Shown here one piece after another: positions 8,010 through 17,465 of a stretch of DNA of 64,000 nt; positions within the stretch are counted from its first letter, which is position 1, and the number at the start of each line of letters is the position of its first letter. The notes beneath the pieces were generated by a model. The model was given only the letters and a program-made list of their open reading frames with translations. It ran no database searches and was not told the origin of the DNA. Source of the DNA: Chitinibacter tainanensis DSM 15459 (GTDB taxonomy: Bacteria > Pseudomonadota > Gammaproteobacteria > Burkholderiales > Chitinibacteraceae); contig NZ_AUCN01000018.1 in NCBI RefSeq assembly GCF_000429785.1, positions 62,001 to 126,000 on the forward strand, read 5' to 3'. Made by a program: the position numbers and the translations under genes.

Positions 8010-9152
8010 ATGTCCAATCTGGCTACAGCTACCAACGCCATTGCACGTAAAATGGCCGAGCTGGATTTAACTTCACCGCTGCCAGTTGCCGCCTATTTTG
8101 ATGAGCAGCTGTATCAGCTCGAAATGGAAACCCTGTTCGCACAAGGCCCACGTTATATCGGCCACGAACTGATGGTGCCCAATCTGAACGACTATCACGT
8201 CCTCGAAGCTTCGCATGGCGCGCGCTATCTGAAACGCACCGACCAAGGCGTGAAACTCTTTTCCAATGTGTGCCGCCATCGCCAAGCCGAAATGCTCAGC
8301 GGGCGTGGCAATGCCAGCCATACGGTCTGCCCGCTGCATCGCTGGACTTATGATCAGCATGGCCAATTGGTCGGCGCGCCGCACTTTAGCGCCAACCCGT
8401 GCCTGCATTTACCGCAAACCGAGCTCACCCACTGGAATGGCCTGCTGTTTGAAAACAATGGCCGCGACATCGAGGGCGATTTGAAAAACCTCGGCGTGCG
8501 TAAAGACCTGGATTTTTCCAAGTATGTCTTGCACAGCGTGCAGGTAGATGAATACCAAGGCAACTGGAAAACCTTTATCGAGGTGTATCTGGAAGACTAC
8601 CACGTGGTGCCATTTCACCCGGGGCTAGGCCGCTTTGTGGAATGCAATGAGCTGAACTGGGAGTTTGGTGACTGGTACTCGGTGCAAACAGTAGGCGTGC
8701 ATCATGAGTTATCGCGCCCCGGCTCGAAAATTTATGATGAGTGGAGCAAGCAGGTTAAACGCTATGAAGCGGGTAAAAACCCGAAATATGGCGCGATCTG
8801 GCTGACTTACTACCCCAATATCACAGTGGAGTGGTATCCGCATACTTTGGTGATTTCCACCATTATTCCAACCGGGCCACGTAGCTATAAAAACGTGGTG
8901 GAATTCTATTATCCGGAAGATATTGCCTACTTCGAGCCGGAGTTTGTCGCCGCCGAGCAGGCCGCCTACGCCGAAACGGCGGTGGAAGATGTGGAAATCA
9001 TCAACCGAATGGAAGCGGGCCGTACCGCGCTGTTTAAGGCTGGCCGCAATGAAGTTGGGCCTTATCAAAGCCCAATGGAAGATGGCATGCGCCATTTTCA
9101 TCAGTTCCTGCGCCGGGAGCTGGGCGAGGCCATCGACCGCTTAGCGAAGTAA
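8010..9152 (+). CDS. Rieske-type ring-hydroxylating oxygenase, alpha-subunit-like
   Basis: A 380-residue protein with an N-terminal Rieske [2Fe-2S] motif (C88-x-H90 in CRHRQAE and C107-x2-H110 in CPLHRW) and a C-terminal SRPBCC catalytic domain with the mononuclear iron histidines in EDYHVVPFHPGL. The overall form resembles the choline-monooxygenase and aromatic-dioxygenase group. The frame is open from 7920, but the ATG at 8010 has a strong ribosome site (AGGGGG) and gives a normal N-terminus. No reductase or ferredoxin gene lies next to it, so electron donor and substrate are unknown. Confidence 0.88.
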   Translation: MSNLATATNAIARKMAELDLTSPLPVAAYFDEQLYQLEMETLFAQGPRYIGHELMVPNLNDYHVLEASHGARYLKRTDQGVKLFSNVCRHRQAEMLSGRGNASHTVCPLHRWTYDQHGQLVGAPHFSANPCLHLPQTELTHWNGLLFENNGRDIEGDLKNLGVRKDLDFSKYVLHSVQVDEYQGNWKTFIEVYLEDYHVVPFHPGLGRFVECNELNWEFGDWYSVQTVGVHHELSRPGSKIYDEWSKQVKRYEAGKNPKYGAIWLTYYPNITVEWYPHTLVISTIIPTGPRSYKNVVEFYYPEDIAYFEPEFVAAEQAAYAETAVEDVEIINRMEAGRTALFKAGRNEVGPYQSPMEDGMRHFHQFLRRELGEAIDRLAK

Positions 9153-9196
9153 GCTTAACCCCAACAAGGCAGCGCAAGCTGCCTTGTTGCTTTATA

Positions 9197-9246
9197 GGGT
9201 ATTGCCTGAAAAGCTTGATCATTTGATCGTCTTAGGCATATACCCC
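9197..9246. repeat. GGGTAT-family inverted repeat, 50 bp
   Basis: GGGTATTGCCT at the left end faces AGGCATATACCCC at the right end. The right arm carries one extra base. It ends just before the ribosome site of the EamA gene. Member of the dispersed family. Confidence 0.8.
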
Positions 9247-9256
9247 AGGATGTATT

Positions 9257-10138
9257 TTGTCTTTATTTGAACGTTGTAAACAATCCGGCCCATTCTGGAT
9301 GGTGCTGGCCGGCCTGTCATTTGCCATCATGGGCGTCTTTGTCAAATTAGGCAGCGCCCAATTTAGCACCGCGGAGCTGGTGTTTTATCGCTGCGCAGCC
9401 GGCTTGCTGGGCATTACCGCCGTGGTGCTGCCGCAAGGGCAAACGCTAAAAGTGGCCGGCCCTCAGCTTCGCCTACATTTAACGCGAAGTATTTCCGGCT
9501 TTTTGGCGCTGATGCTGTACTTCTACGCCATCGGCCACCTGCCGCTGGCGACGGCAGTCACGCTCAATTACACCTCGCCCATTTTCTTTGTTCTGGTCTT
9601 GAGTCTGCATCGGCGCGCCTGGCCACAGTGGCAGCAGGCTGCGAGCGTGGGGCTGGGTTTTTTGGGGGTGACGCTACTCTTGCAACCCACCCTCAATAGT
9701 CAGGCGTGGCTGGCCGGGCTAATGGGGCTGGGCTCGGGGATGCTGGCGAGCATTGCTTATCTGGGCGTGAGTGAACTAGGCAAAAGCGGCGAGCCCGAGT
9801 GGCGGACAGTGTTTTATTTCTCGCTGGTTTCAACCTTAGGGGCCGGTGCATGGATGCTGCTACAAAGTCAGCCCTTGCATCAGCCCAACTGGCACGAAAC
9901 CGGCATTTTGCTGGCCATGGGCATCGCCGCCACGCTCGCCCAACTGGCGATGACCCGCGCTTATCGCAAAGGGCGTTCGCTGGTGGTGGTGAGCCTTGCC
10001 TATCTCACCGTAGTGTTTTCTACCTTGTTTACCTGGTTGTGGTGGGGCGAGGCGGGCAACGGCCTCTCGCTCCTAGGGATGCTGATTGTCGTGCTGGCAG
10101 GGATCTGGGCAGGTGCTACACGGCTGCAACGGCAATAA
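9257..10138 (+). CDS. EamA/DMT-superfamily transporter
   Basis: A 293-residue inner-membrane protein with about ten hydrophobic segments arranged as two EamA repeats (about residues 12-140 and 150-288), the classic drug/metabolite transporter form. It opens with a short cytoplasmic stretch before a segment ending FAIMGVFVKLG. The start is the unusual codon TTG, chosen because AGGA lies 6 nt upstream and an ATG at 9250 is out of frame and stops at once. The substrate cannot be predicted. The Rieske gene upstream is on the same strand, but a repeat element separates them. Confidence 0.88.
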   Translation: MSLFERCKQSGPFWMVLAGLSFAIMGVFVKLGSAQFSTAELVFYRCAAGLLGITAVVLPQGQTLKVAGPQLRLHLTRSISGFLALMLYFYAIGHLPLATAVTLNYTSPIFFVLVLSLHRRAWPQWQQAASVGLGFLGVTLLLQPTLNSQAWLAGLMGLGSGMLASIAYLGVSELGKSGEPEWRTVFYFSLVSTLGAGAWMLLQSQPLHQPNWHETGILLAMGIAATLAQLAMTRAYRKGRSLVVVSLAYLTVVFSTLFTWLWWGEAGNGLSLLGMLIVVLAGIWAGATRLQRQ

Positions 10139-10196
10139 AGCGCTTGTTTGCGGCATGTCCGGATCATATTAGAATGCGATCAAGAGAGAGGTTTTG

Positions 10197-10943
10197 ATGC
10201 GTTTTCTGTTAAGTAATGATGATGGTTATTTCGCCCCAGGCATTGCCGCTTTGGCTATGGCATTGGGCGAGGAAGGTGACGCCTTAGTTTGTGCGCCCGA
10301 ACGTGATCGCAGCGGCGCGAGCAACTCCCTCACCCTGGATCGCCCTTTGCAAGTACGGGTTGCACCATCAGGCTTTCATTACGTCAACGGTACGCCCACC
10401 GATTGCGTACATCTGGCCGCCACCGGGCTGATGGCCGAGCTGCCTGATATGGTGGTGTCCGGCATCAACCATGGCCCCAATATGGGCGACGATACGATTT
10501 ATTCCGGTACCGTCGCGGCCGCCACGGAAGGGTTTTTGCTAGGTATTCCGGCCATGGCCATTTCACTGGCTTCGCACAATCCCCAGCATTTTGAAACCGC
10601 CGCCAAAATCGCTCGCGAGTTGGTGCAGCGTTTTAAAGCCAATCCATTAACTGGCCCAATCTTACTGAATGTGAATGTCCCTGATCTGCCCTATGAGCAA
10701 TTGCGTGGCATTCGCATTACTCGCCTTGGTCGCCGCCACAAATCTGCACCGGTGATCCGCAGCGCCAATCCGCGGGGCGATACCATCTGGTGGGTGGGGC
10801 CCATCGGCAAGGTGGCCGATGCCAGCGATGGCACTGATTTTGCCGCTGTCGAGGCGGGGTATGTGTCGGTAACCCCGTTGCAGATTGATCTTACCAATCA
10901 TACCCAGCTTGGGCAGGTTGAGACATGGCTGAGTCATTCATGA
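10197..10943 (+). CDS. surE: 5'/3'-nucleotidase SurE
   Basis: A 248-residue metal-dependent phosphatase of nucleoside monophosphates and short polyphosphates. The N-terminal [13 protein letters not shown] carries the metal-binding aspartate pair, RSGASN the conserved serine region, and [13 protein letters not shown] the active-site asparagine. The ATG is preceded by GAGAGAGG; a TTG codon just before it is an alternative start. It is the first gene of the surE-pcm-nlpD-rpoS cluster, an arrangement long known from E. coli and other proteobacteria. Confidence 0.95.
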   Translation: MRFLLSNDDGYFAPGIAALAMALGEEGDALVCAPERDRSGASNSLTLDRPLQVRVAPSGFHYVNGTPTDCVHLAATGLMAELPDMVVSGINHGPNMGDDTIYSGTVAAATEGFLLGIPAMAISLASHNPQHFETAAKIARELVQRFKANPLTGPILLNVNVPDLPYEQLRGIRITRLGRRHKSAPVIRSANPRGDTIWWVGPIGKVADASDGTDFAAVEAGYVSVTPLQIDLTNHTQLGQVETWLSHS

Positions 10944-11590
10944 TCAGTCACGGCAGCGGGATGACCTCGGCCCGCACGCGTGCGCGCTTGGTCGAGCGTT
11001 TGCGCCAGCAAGGCATAGCCGATGAAACCGTGCTGGCGATCATCGGGCAAATCCCGCGGCACCAGTTTGTGGATGAAGCTTTATCGCACAAAGCCTATGA
11101 CGACACCTCGTTGCCGATCGGCTTTGGGCAAACGATCTCCCAACCTTATATCGTTGCGCGCATGAGCGAGCTGGCAGCGCAAGTGCCACAGCGGCAGCAG
11201 GTATTAGAAATTGGCACCGGTTGCGGCTACCAAACTGCTGTGCTCGCAAAACTCTTTAAAACCGTGCACAGCATTGAACGCATTGGCGGCTTGGTACGCC
11301 AAACACGCGAGCGTTTAAGTGGCTTAGGCATTCATAATGCCCGCCTGCGCCATGCCGATGGCTTGCCTGGCCTGCCTGAGCTGGCCCCATTTGATGCCAT
11401 TGTGATTACCGCCGCGGCACCCATCGTGCCAGAAAACCTCAGTGCACAGCTGAGCGATGGCGGCAGGCTGATTTTCCCGGTGGGCAGCCAGCAGCAAGAG
11501 CTGCGCATGATCGAGCGCCGTGGGCAAGAGCTATTTGAAAGCCGGCTCGAAAAAGTCAATTTTGTGCCTTTGCTGCCGGGTATTGCCTAA
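10925..11590 (+). CDS. pcm: Protein-L-isoaspartate O-methyltransferase
   Basis: A 221-residue enzyme that methylates isoaspartyl residues of aged proteins using SAM, starting their repair. It shows the PCMT hallmarks: [21 protein letters not shown], then the [15 protein letters not shown] loop, and the SAM-binding [16 protein letters not shown]. The start lies inside surE (19-bp overlap), which implies coupled translation. The cluster fits a stationary-phase repair role. Confidence 0.95.
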   Translation: MAESFMISHGSGMTSARTRARLVERLRQQGIADETVLAIIGQIPRHQFVDEALSHKAYDDTSLPIGFGQTISQPYIVARMSELAAQVPQRQQVLEIGTGCGYQTAVLAKLFKTVHSIERIGGLVRQTRERLSGLGIHNARLRHADGLPGLPELAPFDAIVITAAAPIVPENLSAQLSDGGRLIFPVGSQQQELRMIERRGQELFESRLEKVNFVPLLPGIA

Positions 11591-11723
11591 TAAGCAGGTT
11601 GCATCGCAACAGGATGCTGATAATTACCTGCCGTTTCTCCATAGCTGCCGTGTAAACTAATGCCTTTCGGATCGTCTGCGCACCGCGCAGCGAGGCCCTC
11701 ATTTGTTTTTGCGGAGAGATGAC

Positions 11724-12737
11724 GTGCGCGTCCCATCCTTGCTGATTGTCTTGCTAAGTACTCTATTGGCCGCCTGCGCCAGCCCACGCACCAGCCCGGC
11801 CCCGATTATTGATGGCCAGCAGACGCCGCCACCGGCCCCCGTCGCCACCCCCATAGCCGCAGTAGCGACACCATCTCCGGCGCAAATGGGCAATAAAACA
11901 CATACCGTTCAAAAGGGTGATACGCTCTACCGGATTGCTACTTTGTATGGGGTGACCACCGCCGAGGTGCAGCGCTGGAATCAGCTCAGTGACAGTGGCA
12001 TCAAAATTGGCCAGGTGCTGGTAGTCGCAGCGCCATTGGGCGAAGGTGGCGTAACCGTTACGCCACTGCAAGATGCTGCACCGAGTAAGGTACAAACCCT
12101 CGCGACACCACAGCCGCCGGTCGGTAGTAATACGCCGGTCATCACCAAAACACATCCCAAAGCCGTCAAGGAAGTCTATAGCCCTCAAGCAGCCAGCCAA
12201 GTCGCCAAATTGGCCGACGGCAACACAGTTGCAACAAAACAACAAGCAGTTGCAAGCTCCGCGACAGTATCTATAACAAAACCAGTTGCTGCTTCTGCTG
12301 TCGCAAATTCAACACCAAACCCTAATAAAGCTGCGGCTTCAGTGGCATCATCTGCGACGCAAAGCAATACCAACGGCACCGAGTTTGGCATGCCAACCAG
12401 CGGAAAAGTGATCCGCAAGTTCAGTGAAGAAAGCAAAGGCATTGATATTGCAGGAAAACTTGGGCAATCTATTGTTGCGTCAGCACAAGGAAAGGTAGTT
12501 TACGCGGGCGCCGGATTGCGCGGCTATGGCAAGATGATCATATTGCAGCACAGCAATGGTTATCTGACGGCCTATGCTCATAACGATAAATTGCTAGTTA
12601 AAGAGGGAGATGTCGTTAAAAAAGGTGAAAAGATCGCCGAAATGGGCAAGTCCGATGCTGATCAAGTGAAATTGCACTTCGAAGTCCGCAAAGGAGGCAA
12701 GCCCGTCGATCCGGCGAAGTTCATCGCGACAGAATAG
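11724..12737 (+). CDS. nlpD: NlpD: LysM/M23-domain lipoprotein, amidase activator
   Basis: A 337-residue lipoprotein with signal peptide and lipobox LLAAC, a LysM domain (HTVQKGDTLYRIATLYGV), a low-complexity Pro/Thr/Ala/Ser linker, and a C-terminal LytM/M23 domain. In the M23 part the usual first metal ligand is missing (KGIDIAG instead of an H-x3-D pattern), as in E. coli NlpD, which activates an amidase rather than cutting peptidoglycan. The GTG at 11724 is preferred: GGAGAG lies 5 nt upstream, while the open frame to 11703 has only TTG. The main rpoS promoter often lies within nlpD in relatives. Confidence 0.9.
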   Translation: MRVPSLLIVLLSTLLAACASPRTSPAPIIDGQQTPPPAPVATPIAAVATPSPAQMGNKTHTVQKGDTLYRIATLYGVTTAEVQRWNQLSDSGIKIGQVLVVAAPLGEGGVTVTPLQDAAPSKVQTLATPQPPVGSNTPVITKTHPKAVKEVYSPQAASQVAKLADGNTVATKQQAVASSATVSITKPVAASAVANSTPNPNKAAASVASSATQSNTNGTEFGMPTSGKVIRKFSEESKGIDIAGKLGQSIVASAQGKVVYAGAGLRGYGKMIILQHSNGYLTAYAHNDKLLVKEGDVVKKGEKIAEMGKSDADQVKLHFEVRKGGKPVDPAKFIATE

Positions 12738-12740
12738 ACC

Positions 12741-13709
12741 ATGAGCGAACAGATCGAAGCCATTGAGCAAGACCTCATCGACGAAGTTGAAACACTGGAT
12801 GAAGAAGCGCAACTGGGCGAGGACAACGAGGACCTCGACAGCGAAGCCAAGGAAGAAACCGAACGCTACACCAGCGAGAGCACCGGTGATGTCACGCAGA
12901 TTTATCTGAATGAAATCGGCCAGTGCAAACTACTCACCCCGGATGAAGAGCGCGAATTATCTCGGCAAGTGGTGAAGGGTGATTTTGCGGCGCGGCAAAA
13001 GATGATTGAGCACAATCTGCGCCTGGTGGTGAACATCGCCAAGCACTACATCAACCGCGGCATGACCTTGCTTGATCTGATCGAGGAAGGGAACATCGGC
13101 TTGATGCATGCGCTGGAAAAATTTGACCCAGAACGTGGCTTTCGCTTCTCGACCTACGCCACATGGTGGATCCGCCAAAGTATCGAGCGCGCGATCATGA
13201 ATCAATCCCGCACCATCCGCTTGCCAGTGCATGTGATTAAAGAGCTGAACGTCTATCTGCGCGCGCAACGCCATCTGGAAGCGACACTCGGACACGACCC
13301 AAGCATTGAAGATATTGCCCATCTGCTGGGTAAAGATGTCGAAGATGTGCGCCGCGTCATGGGGCTAAATGAGCGGGTGGCCTCACTGGATGCGCCCCTG
13401 GATATCGACCCGATGCTGACCATTGGTGAGTCGATCCCCGATGATCAGCATGATGGCCCTGAATCCACACTGCAAAATGCCGAAGTCGAGCGTTATGTAC
13501 GCGAATGGATGAAGCAGCTGAACGAAAAGCAGCGGATGGTGATTGAGCGCCGCTATGGCCTGAATGGCTATGAGATCTGTACTTTAGAGGACCTGGCCGC
13601 CAGCCTAGGTCTGACACGGGAGCGGGTACGCCAGATCCAGATCGAGGCACTGGATCAACTGCGACGCATCTTGCGCCGCTATGGGGTAACGCGTGAAGTT
13701 GTGCTCTAA
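12741..13709 (+). CDS. rpoS: RNA polymerase sigma factor RpoS (sigma-38)
   Basis: A 322-residue sigma-70 family factor for stationary phase and general stress. Region 1.2 begins near DVTQIYLNEIGQCKLLT, region 2 includes LDLIEEGNIGLMHALEKFD and FSTYATWWIRQSIERAI, and region 4 ends with LTRERVRQIQIEAL. The first 45 residues are very acidic. The start lies 3 bp after the nlpD stop. The position directly after nlpD supports RpoS over other group-2 sigmas. Confidence 0.95.
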   Translation: MSEQIEAIEQDLIDEVETLDEEAQLGEDNEDLDSEAKEETERYTSESTGDVTQIYLNEIGQCKLLTPDEERELSRQVVKGDFAARQKMIEHNLRLVVNIAKHYINRGMTLLDLIEEGNIGLMHALEKFDPERGFRFSTYATWWIRQSIERAIMNQSRTIRLPVHVIKELNVYLRAQRHLEATLGHDPSIEDIAHLLGKDVEDVRRVMGLNERVASLDAPLDIDPMLTIGESIPDDQHDGPESTLQNAEVERYVREWMKQLNEKQRMVIERRYGLNGYEICTLEDLAASLGLTRERVRQIQIEALDQLRRILRRYGVTREVVL

Positions 13710-13763
13710 ATGCACTCAATGCTAATGCTCAGCCATAATCGTCCATGGTGAGCACCGCAGAAA

Positions 13764-13795
13764 TAAAAAAGCCAGTCAACCGACTGGCTTTTTTA
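13764..13795. terminator. Bidirectional terminator between rpoS and dapD
   Basis: GCCAGTC pairs with GACTGGC around AACC, with a run of A on the left and T on the right, so it can stop rpoS on the plus strand and dapD on the minus strand. Confidence 0.88.
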
Positions 13796-13799
13796 ACAT

Positions 13800-13850
13800 G
13801 GGGGTATATCGCTTAACAGCAAGCCAACTGGCCTTGCGGCCAGATACCCC
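13800..13850. repeat. GGGTAT-family inverted repeat, 51 bp
   Basis: GGGGTATATCGCT on the left faces GGCCAGATACCCC on the right. An inner stem GGCC-TTGC-GGCC is visible near the right arm. It lies between the terminator and the dapD stop codon. Confidence 0.7.
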
Positions 13851-13859
13851 TATGGCGTA

Positions 13860-14681
13860 TTAGATACCGCGCAGCAACTCGTTGATACCAACTTTAGAGC
13901 GTGTTTTGGCATCAACCTTTTTCACGATTACAGCACAATACAGGCTGTATTTGCCATCGGCACTTGGCAGATTGCCTGATACCACTACCGAGCCGGCTGG
14001 AATGCGGCCGTAGCTCACTTCACCAGTTTCGCGGTCATAAATGCGGGTAGATTGGCCGATGTAGACGCCCATTGAAATCACCGAGCCTTCTTCGACGATT
14101 ACGCCTTCTACCACTTCCGAACGTGCGCCGATAAAGCAGTTGTCTTCAATGATGGTCGGGCCGGCTTGCAGTGGCTCCAGTACCCCACCGATACCCACGC
14201 CACCTGACAGATGCACGTTTTTACCGATCTGCGCGCAAGAGCCCACTGTGGCCCAAGTATCTACCATCGTGCCTTCATCGACAAAAGCGCCGATATTGAC
14301 ATACGAGGGCATCAGCACTACGTTTTTGGCAATAAACGAGCCTTTACGCGCAATCGCATTGGGCACCACGCGGAAACCGCCGGCGCGGAAATCCGCTTCG
14401 GTGTAATCAGCAAATTTGCTAGGTACTTTGTCGAAATAGTTGGTGCAGCCACCATCGAGCACCACATTGTCATTGATCCGGAATGACAGCAAAACGGCTT
14501 TTTTCACCCATTGATTGGTGATCCATTCGCCGCCATTTTTTTCCGCAACACGCAGCTGGCCTTTATCCAGCGCATTGATCACTTCATTGATGGCATCACG
14601 CAGCTCGGCGGATACATTGCTGGGGGTGATATCGGCGCGGTTTTCAAACGCGGTTTCAATAACAGTTTGCAAATTACTCAT
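13860..14681 (-). CDS. dapD: 2,3,4,5-tetrahydropyridine-2,6-dicarboxylate N-succinyltransferase
   Basis: A 273-residue enzyme that succinylates tetrahydrodipicolinate in the lysine/diaminopimelate pathway. The C-terminal half is a left-handed beta-helix of hexapeptide repeats (for example [20 protein letters not shown]), as in all DapD proteins, and the length fits the E. coli enzyme (274). GAGAGAG stands 5 nt before the ATG. The dapC gene lies upstream on the same strand and supplies the next enzyme. Confidence 0.96.
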   Translation of the reverse strand: MSNLQTVIETAFENRADITPSNVSAELRDAINEVINALDKGQLRVAEKNGGEWITNQWVKKAVLLSFRINDNVVLDGGCTNYFDKVPSKFADYTEADFRAGGFRVVPNAIARKGSFIAKNVVLMPSYVNIGAFVDEGTMVDTWATVGSCAQIGKNVHLSGGVGIGGVLEPLQAGPTIIEDNCFIGARSEVVEGVIVEEGSVISMGVYIGQSTRIYDRETGEVSYGRIPAGSVVVSGNLPSADGKYSLYCAVIVKKVDAKTRSKVGINELLRGI

Positions 14682-14693
14682 CTGAACTCTCTC

Positions 14694-14720
14694 AAAAAAA
14701 CGAGTGCTGGTTGCTCACTC
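14694..14720 (-). terminator. Weak terminator-like hairpin between dapC and dapD
   Basis: On the minus strand GAGTG pairs with CACTC over a 9-nt loop and is followed by G and seven T, directly before the dapD ribosome site. The stem is short, so it is at most a partial terminator between the two dap genes. Confidence 0.4.
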
Positions 14721-14733
14721 TGAAACAAAAATT

Positions 14734-15939
14734 TTAAACAGCCGCAGTTTTCCATTGCTGACAGAACGCAACAATCCGCTCTGCTGCGGCGACACATTCA
14801 TCCAGTGGCGCGACCAACGCAATGCGCACGTAGCCTTTACCCGGGTTCACCCCATGCGCCTCACGGGCTAGATATGAGCCGGGTAAAACGGTGACGTGCT
14901 GCTCGGCAAATAGGCGTGCGGCAAAGTCTTCGTCATCGATCGGAGTCTTGGCCCACAAATAAAACGCTGCATCCGGCAAACCAACCTCTAACACCGAAGC
15001 CAGGCGCTCGGTCACCGCAGCAAATTTAGCCGTGTATTGCGCGCGGTTTTCAATCACATGCGCCTCATCGCGCCAGGCTGCGGCACTGGCGGCCATCACC
15101 ATCGGGCTCATTGCGCAACCATGGTAAGTACGATACAGCAAAAACTTAGCCAAAATCTGCGCATCGCCGGCCACAAAGCCCGAACGCATCCCTGGCACGT
15201 TCGAGCGTTTGGACAGCGACGAGAACATCACCAGATTACGGTAATCGCGCCCAAGTTTTTGTGCAGCTTCCAGGCCTCCGAGCGGTTTTTCTTCACCAAA
15301 ATAGATTTCCGAATAACACTCATCCGAAGCAATCACAAAACCATGCTGATCCGAAAGCGCAAACAGTCGCTCCCAATCAGCCAGCGATGCCACAGCACCA
15401 GTCGGGTTGCCCGGTGAGCAAACAAAAACTACCTGAGTTCGTGCCCAAACCTCGGCGGGTACGGAGTCCCAATCGGGTTGGAAGCGATTTTCTGCCACGC
15501 AATTGACATACCAAGGCTCTGCGCCCGCCAAGAGCGCCGCACCTTCATAAATCTGATAAAACGGGTTGGGGGACAGTACCACGGGCTGCGCAACCGCACT
15601 GGTATCAACCACCGCCTGCACGAAGGCAAACAGAGCCTCGCGACTACCGTTCACCGGCAAGACCTCGGTAGCCGGGTTCAAAGCCACCAAACCATACCGC
15701 GCCTTTGCCCAATCCGCGATGCTCTCACGCAGTTCATCCGAGCCCAATGTGGCCGGATAGCTGGATAAGCCCGCCATGTGACTAAGCAGCGCATCTTTCA
15801 CCAATTGTGGCGCTGGATGTTTAGGCTCGCCGATCGATAAATTGATATGGGACAACGCCGCAGAGGGGGTAATGCCAGCAAATAGCTGACGCAATTTTTG
15901 AAACGGGTAGGGGTGGAGCAGCTCGAGGCGCGGTGACAT
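14734..15939 (-). CDS. dapC: Succinyldiaminopimelate transaminase
   Basis: A 401-residue PLP-dependent class I/II aminotransferase. It has the substrate region INLSIGEPKHP, the FVCSPGNPTGAVAS motif, ASDECYSEIYFG, and the PLP lysine in SSLSKRSNVPGMRSG. These features and the neighbouring dapD identify it as the DapC that aminates N-succinyl-2-amino-6-ketopimelate. The frame is open to 15972, but a TATAAT box at 15972-15977 would put the transcript start near 15965, so the ATG at 15939 is chosen. Confidence 0.9.
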   Translation of the reverse strand: MSPRLELLHPYPFQKLRQLFAGITPSAALSHINLSIGEPKHPAPQLVKDALLSHMAGLSSYPATLGSDELRESIADWAKARYGLVALNPATEVLPVNGSREALFAFVQAVVDTSAVAQPVVLSPNPFYQIYEGAALLAGAEPWYVNCVAENRFQPDWDSVPAEVWARTQVVFVCSPGNPTGAVASLADWERLFALSDQHGFVIASDECYSEIYFGEEKPLGGLEAAQKLGRDYRNLVMFSSLSKRSNVPGMRSGFVAGDAQILAKFLLYRTYHGCAMSPMVMAASAAAWRDEAHVIENRAQYTAKFAAVTERLASVLEVGLPDAAFYLWAKTPIDDEDFAARLFAEQHVTVLPGSYLAREAHGVNPGKGYVRIALVAPLDECVAAAERIVAFCQQWKTAAV

Positions 15940-15971
15940 AAATGGCACGGGCAAAGTAAGGGAAAGCCGCA

Positions 15972-15977
15972 ATTATA
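15972..15977 (-). promoter_or_regulatory. Probable dapC promoter -10 (TATAAT)
   Basis: A consensus TATAAT on the minus strand lies 33 bp before the chosen dapC ATG. It overlaps the longest possible reading frame, which argues against the upstream TTG start. Confidence 0.5.
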
Positions 15978-16027
15978 GCGGATTGGCGCGCCCTTGCGGC
16001 GCGCACTACCGAAGAAATCGGGCCGTT

Positions 16028-16558
16028 TTAGGCGAGTATTTCGTTAAAACGATGCATAAATTTCTGCACTTTCGGCCCAACCACGGCCATGCAGTACGGC
16101 TGAAATGGATGCTGATTGTAGTAATCGGCATGCTCGATCTCGGCGGGGTAAAACTCGGTTGCCGCCACAATCTCGGTCACGATTGGCGCCGGCCAATCGG
16201 CTTGTGCTGCCGTGACGGCAGCGCGGGCCAGCTCGGCCTGTGCTTCGTCTTGATAAAAGATAGCAGACCGATACTGGCTGCCGACATCATGCCCTTGGCG
16301 ATTGAGCGTAGTTGGGTCGTGAATCGCAAAAAACACCGTTAGCAAGGTGGTGTAGCTCACCACTTCAGGATCATAACTGATCATAACCGCTTCGGCATGA
16401 CCGGTATTACCGGTACAAACAGCCTGATAGCTGGGTTCAGGCACATCCCCCCCGATGTATCCAGACTGAACCGCACTCACCCCGCGTACGCGCTGAAAAA
16501 CTGCTTCCAGACACCAGAAGCAGCCGCCAGCCAAAATTGCTGTTGCGCTTGTTGCCAT
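16028..16558 (-). CDS. msrA: Peptide methionine (S)-S-oxide reductase
   Basis: A 176-residue enzyme that reduces S-methionine sulfoxide in proteins. The catalytic cysteine lies in the family motif GGCFWC (about C13), followed by EAVFQRVRGV and the conserved SGYIGG. NTGHAEAV and YRSAIFY are further family stretches. The ATG has an AGGAGA ribosome site 8 nt upstream. It stands 15 bp from queF in the same direction and may be co-transcribed with it. Confidence 0.95.
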   Translation of the reverse strand: MATSATAILAGGCFWCLEAVFQRVRGVSAVQSGYIGGDVPEPSYQAVCTGNTGHAEAVMISYDPEVVSYTTLLTVFFAIHDPTTLNRQGHDVGSQYRSAIFYQDEAQAELARAAVTAAQADWPAPIVTEIVAATEFYPAEIEHADYYNQHPFQPYCMAVVGPKVQKFMHRFNEILA

Positions 16559-16573
16559 CAGATTCTCCTGATT

Positions 16574-17401
16574 TTATTGCCGTGCTGTACGTACGTTGAG
16601 CGGCAGTTCAGCATTAAAATTAGCCCGATAAGGATTGATATCTAGTCCACCGCGGCGGGTATAGCGAGCGTATACCGCCAGTTTTAATGGTTTGCAGGCC
16701 TGTTGCAGATCGACAAAAATGCGCTCGACGCACTGCTCGTGAAACTCATTGTGGTTGCGAAATGAAATCAGATAGCGCAACAAGCTTTCACGATTAATTG
16801 GCTGCCCCGTGTATTGAATCTGGACACTGGCCCAATCGGGTTGACCGGTAACCAGGCAATTGGATTTGAGCAAATTTGAACAGAGAGTTTCGGTCACCGT
16901 GGTGGTGGAGGCATCACAGCGCAAGAGATTGGGCTGGGGTGAATAATCACTCACTTCGATATCGAGGTTATCGAGATAAAAGCCGGGTAGTTCAACAATT
17001 TTTTGCTCGGCAAACCGTTCGGTTTCGATCAATTTAACCTGAATATTCACCCCTACCGCCGCACCAATATCTTGCTTCAGCAGCGCCAGCAGCGCTTCGC
17101 TATCAGCGAGTTTGGTCTGGTTAAAGCTATTGAGATAAAGCTTAAACGACTTAGACTCAACAATGTTTGGGCTGTCAGCCGGGATTTGAAAACTGACCAG
17201 TGCGACCTGCGGTTTGCCACGCAAATTGAGCCACGACACCTCGTAGGCATTCCAATAATCAAAGCCAAAGAAAGGCAGGGCGCTGGTGATGCCAATCTCG
17301 GCGCGCTTACCGCTGCGCGGGATGGGGAACAACAACTCGGGCGCATATTCGGTGATGTAGGAAACTGTTTTGCCCAAGGGCGAAGCGTTAACGTCAGACA
17401 C
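16574..17401 (-). CDS. queF: NADPH-dependent 7-cyano-7-deazaguanine reductase (preQ0 reductase), long form
   Basis: About 275 residues with the two tandem T-fold halves of the long-form QueF. It has the catalytic Cys in [12 protein letters not shown] and the NADPH-binding [16 protein letters not shown]. It reduces preQ0 to preQ1 for queuosine in tRNA. The frame extends to an ATG at 17455. The GTG at 17401 is preferred because AAGG lies upstream and the protein then matches the family start; the longer form adds 18 unconserved residues. It follows the LexA-like gene closely. Confidence 0.92.
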   Translation of the reverse strand: MSDVNASPLGKTVSYITEYAPELLFPIPRSGKRAEIGITSALPFFGFDYWNAYEVSWLNLRGKPQVALVSFQIPADSPNIVESKSFKLYLNSFNQTKLADSEALLALLKQDIGAAVGVNIQVKLIETERFAEQKIVELPGFYLDNLDIEVSDYSPQPNLLRCDASTTTVTETLCSNLLKSNCLVTGQPDWASVQIQYTGQPINRESLLRYLISFRNHNEFHEQCVERIFVDLQQACKPLKLAVYARYTRRGGLDINPYRANFNAELPLNVRTARQ

Positions 17402-17465
17402 AGGCGAGCCTTTTTGATCAGCAAAGCATGATTTTAACGGTAGCGAGGCACACATGCAGCGCTGT

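Noticed and set aside
11578-11586. GGTATTGCC at the end of pcm as a repeat arm
   Set aside because: It encodes the last residues of Pcm and no facing arm is found within 100 bp.
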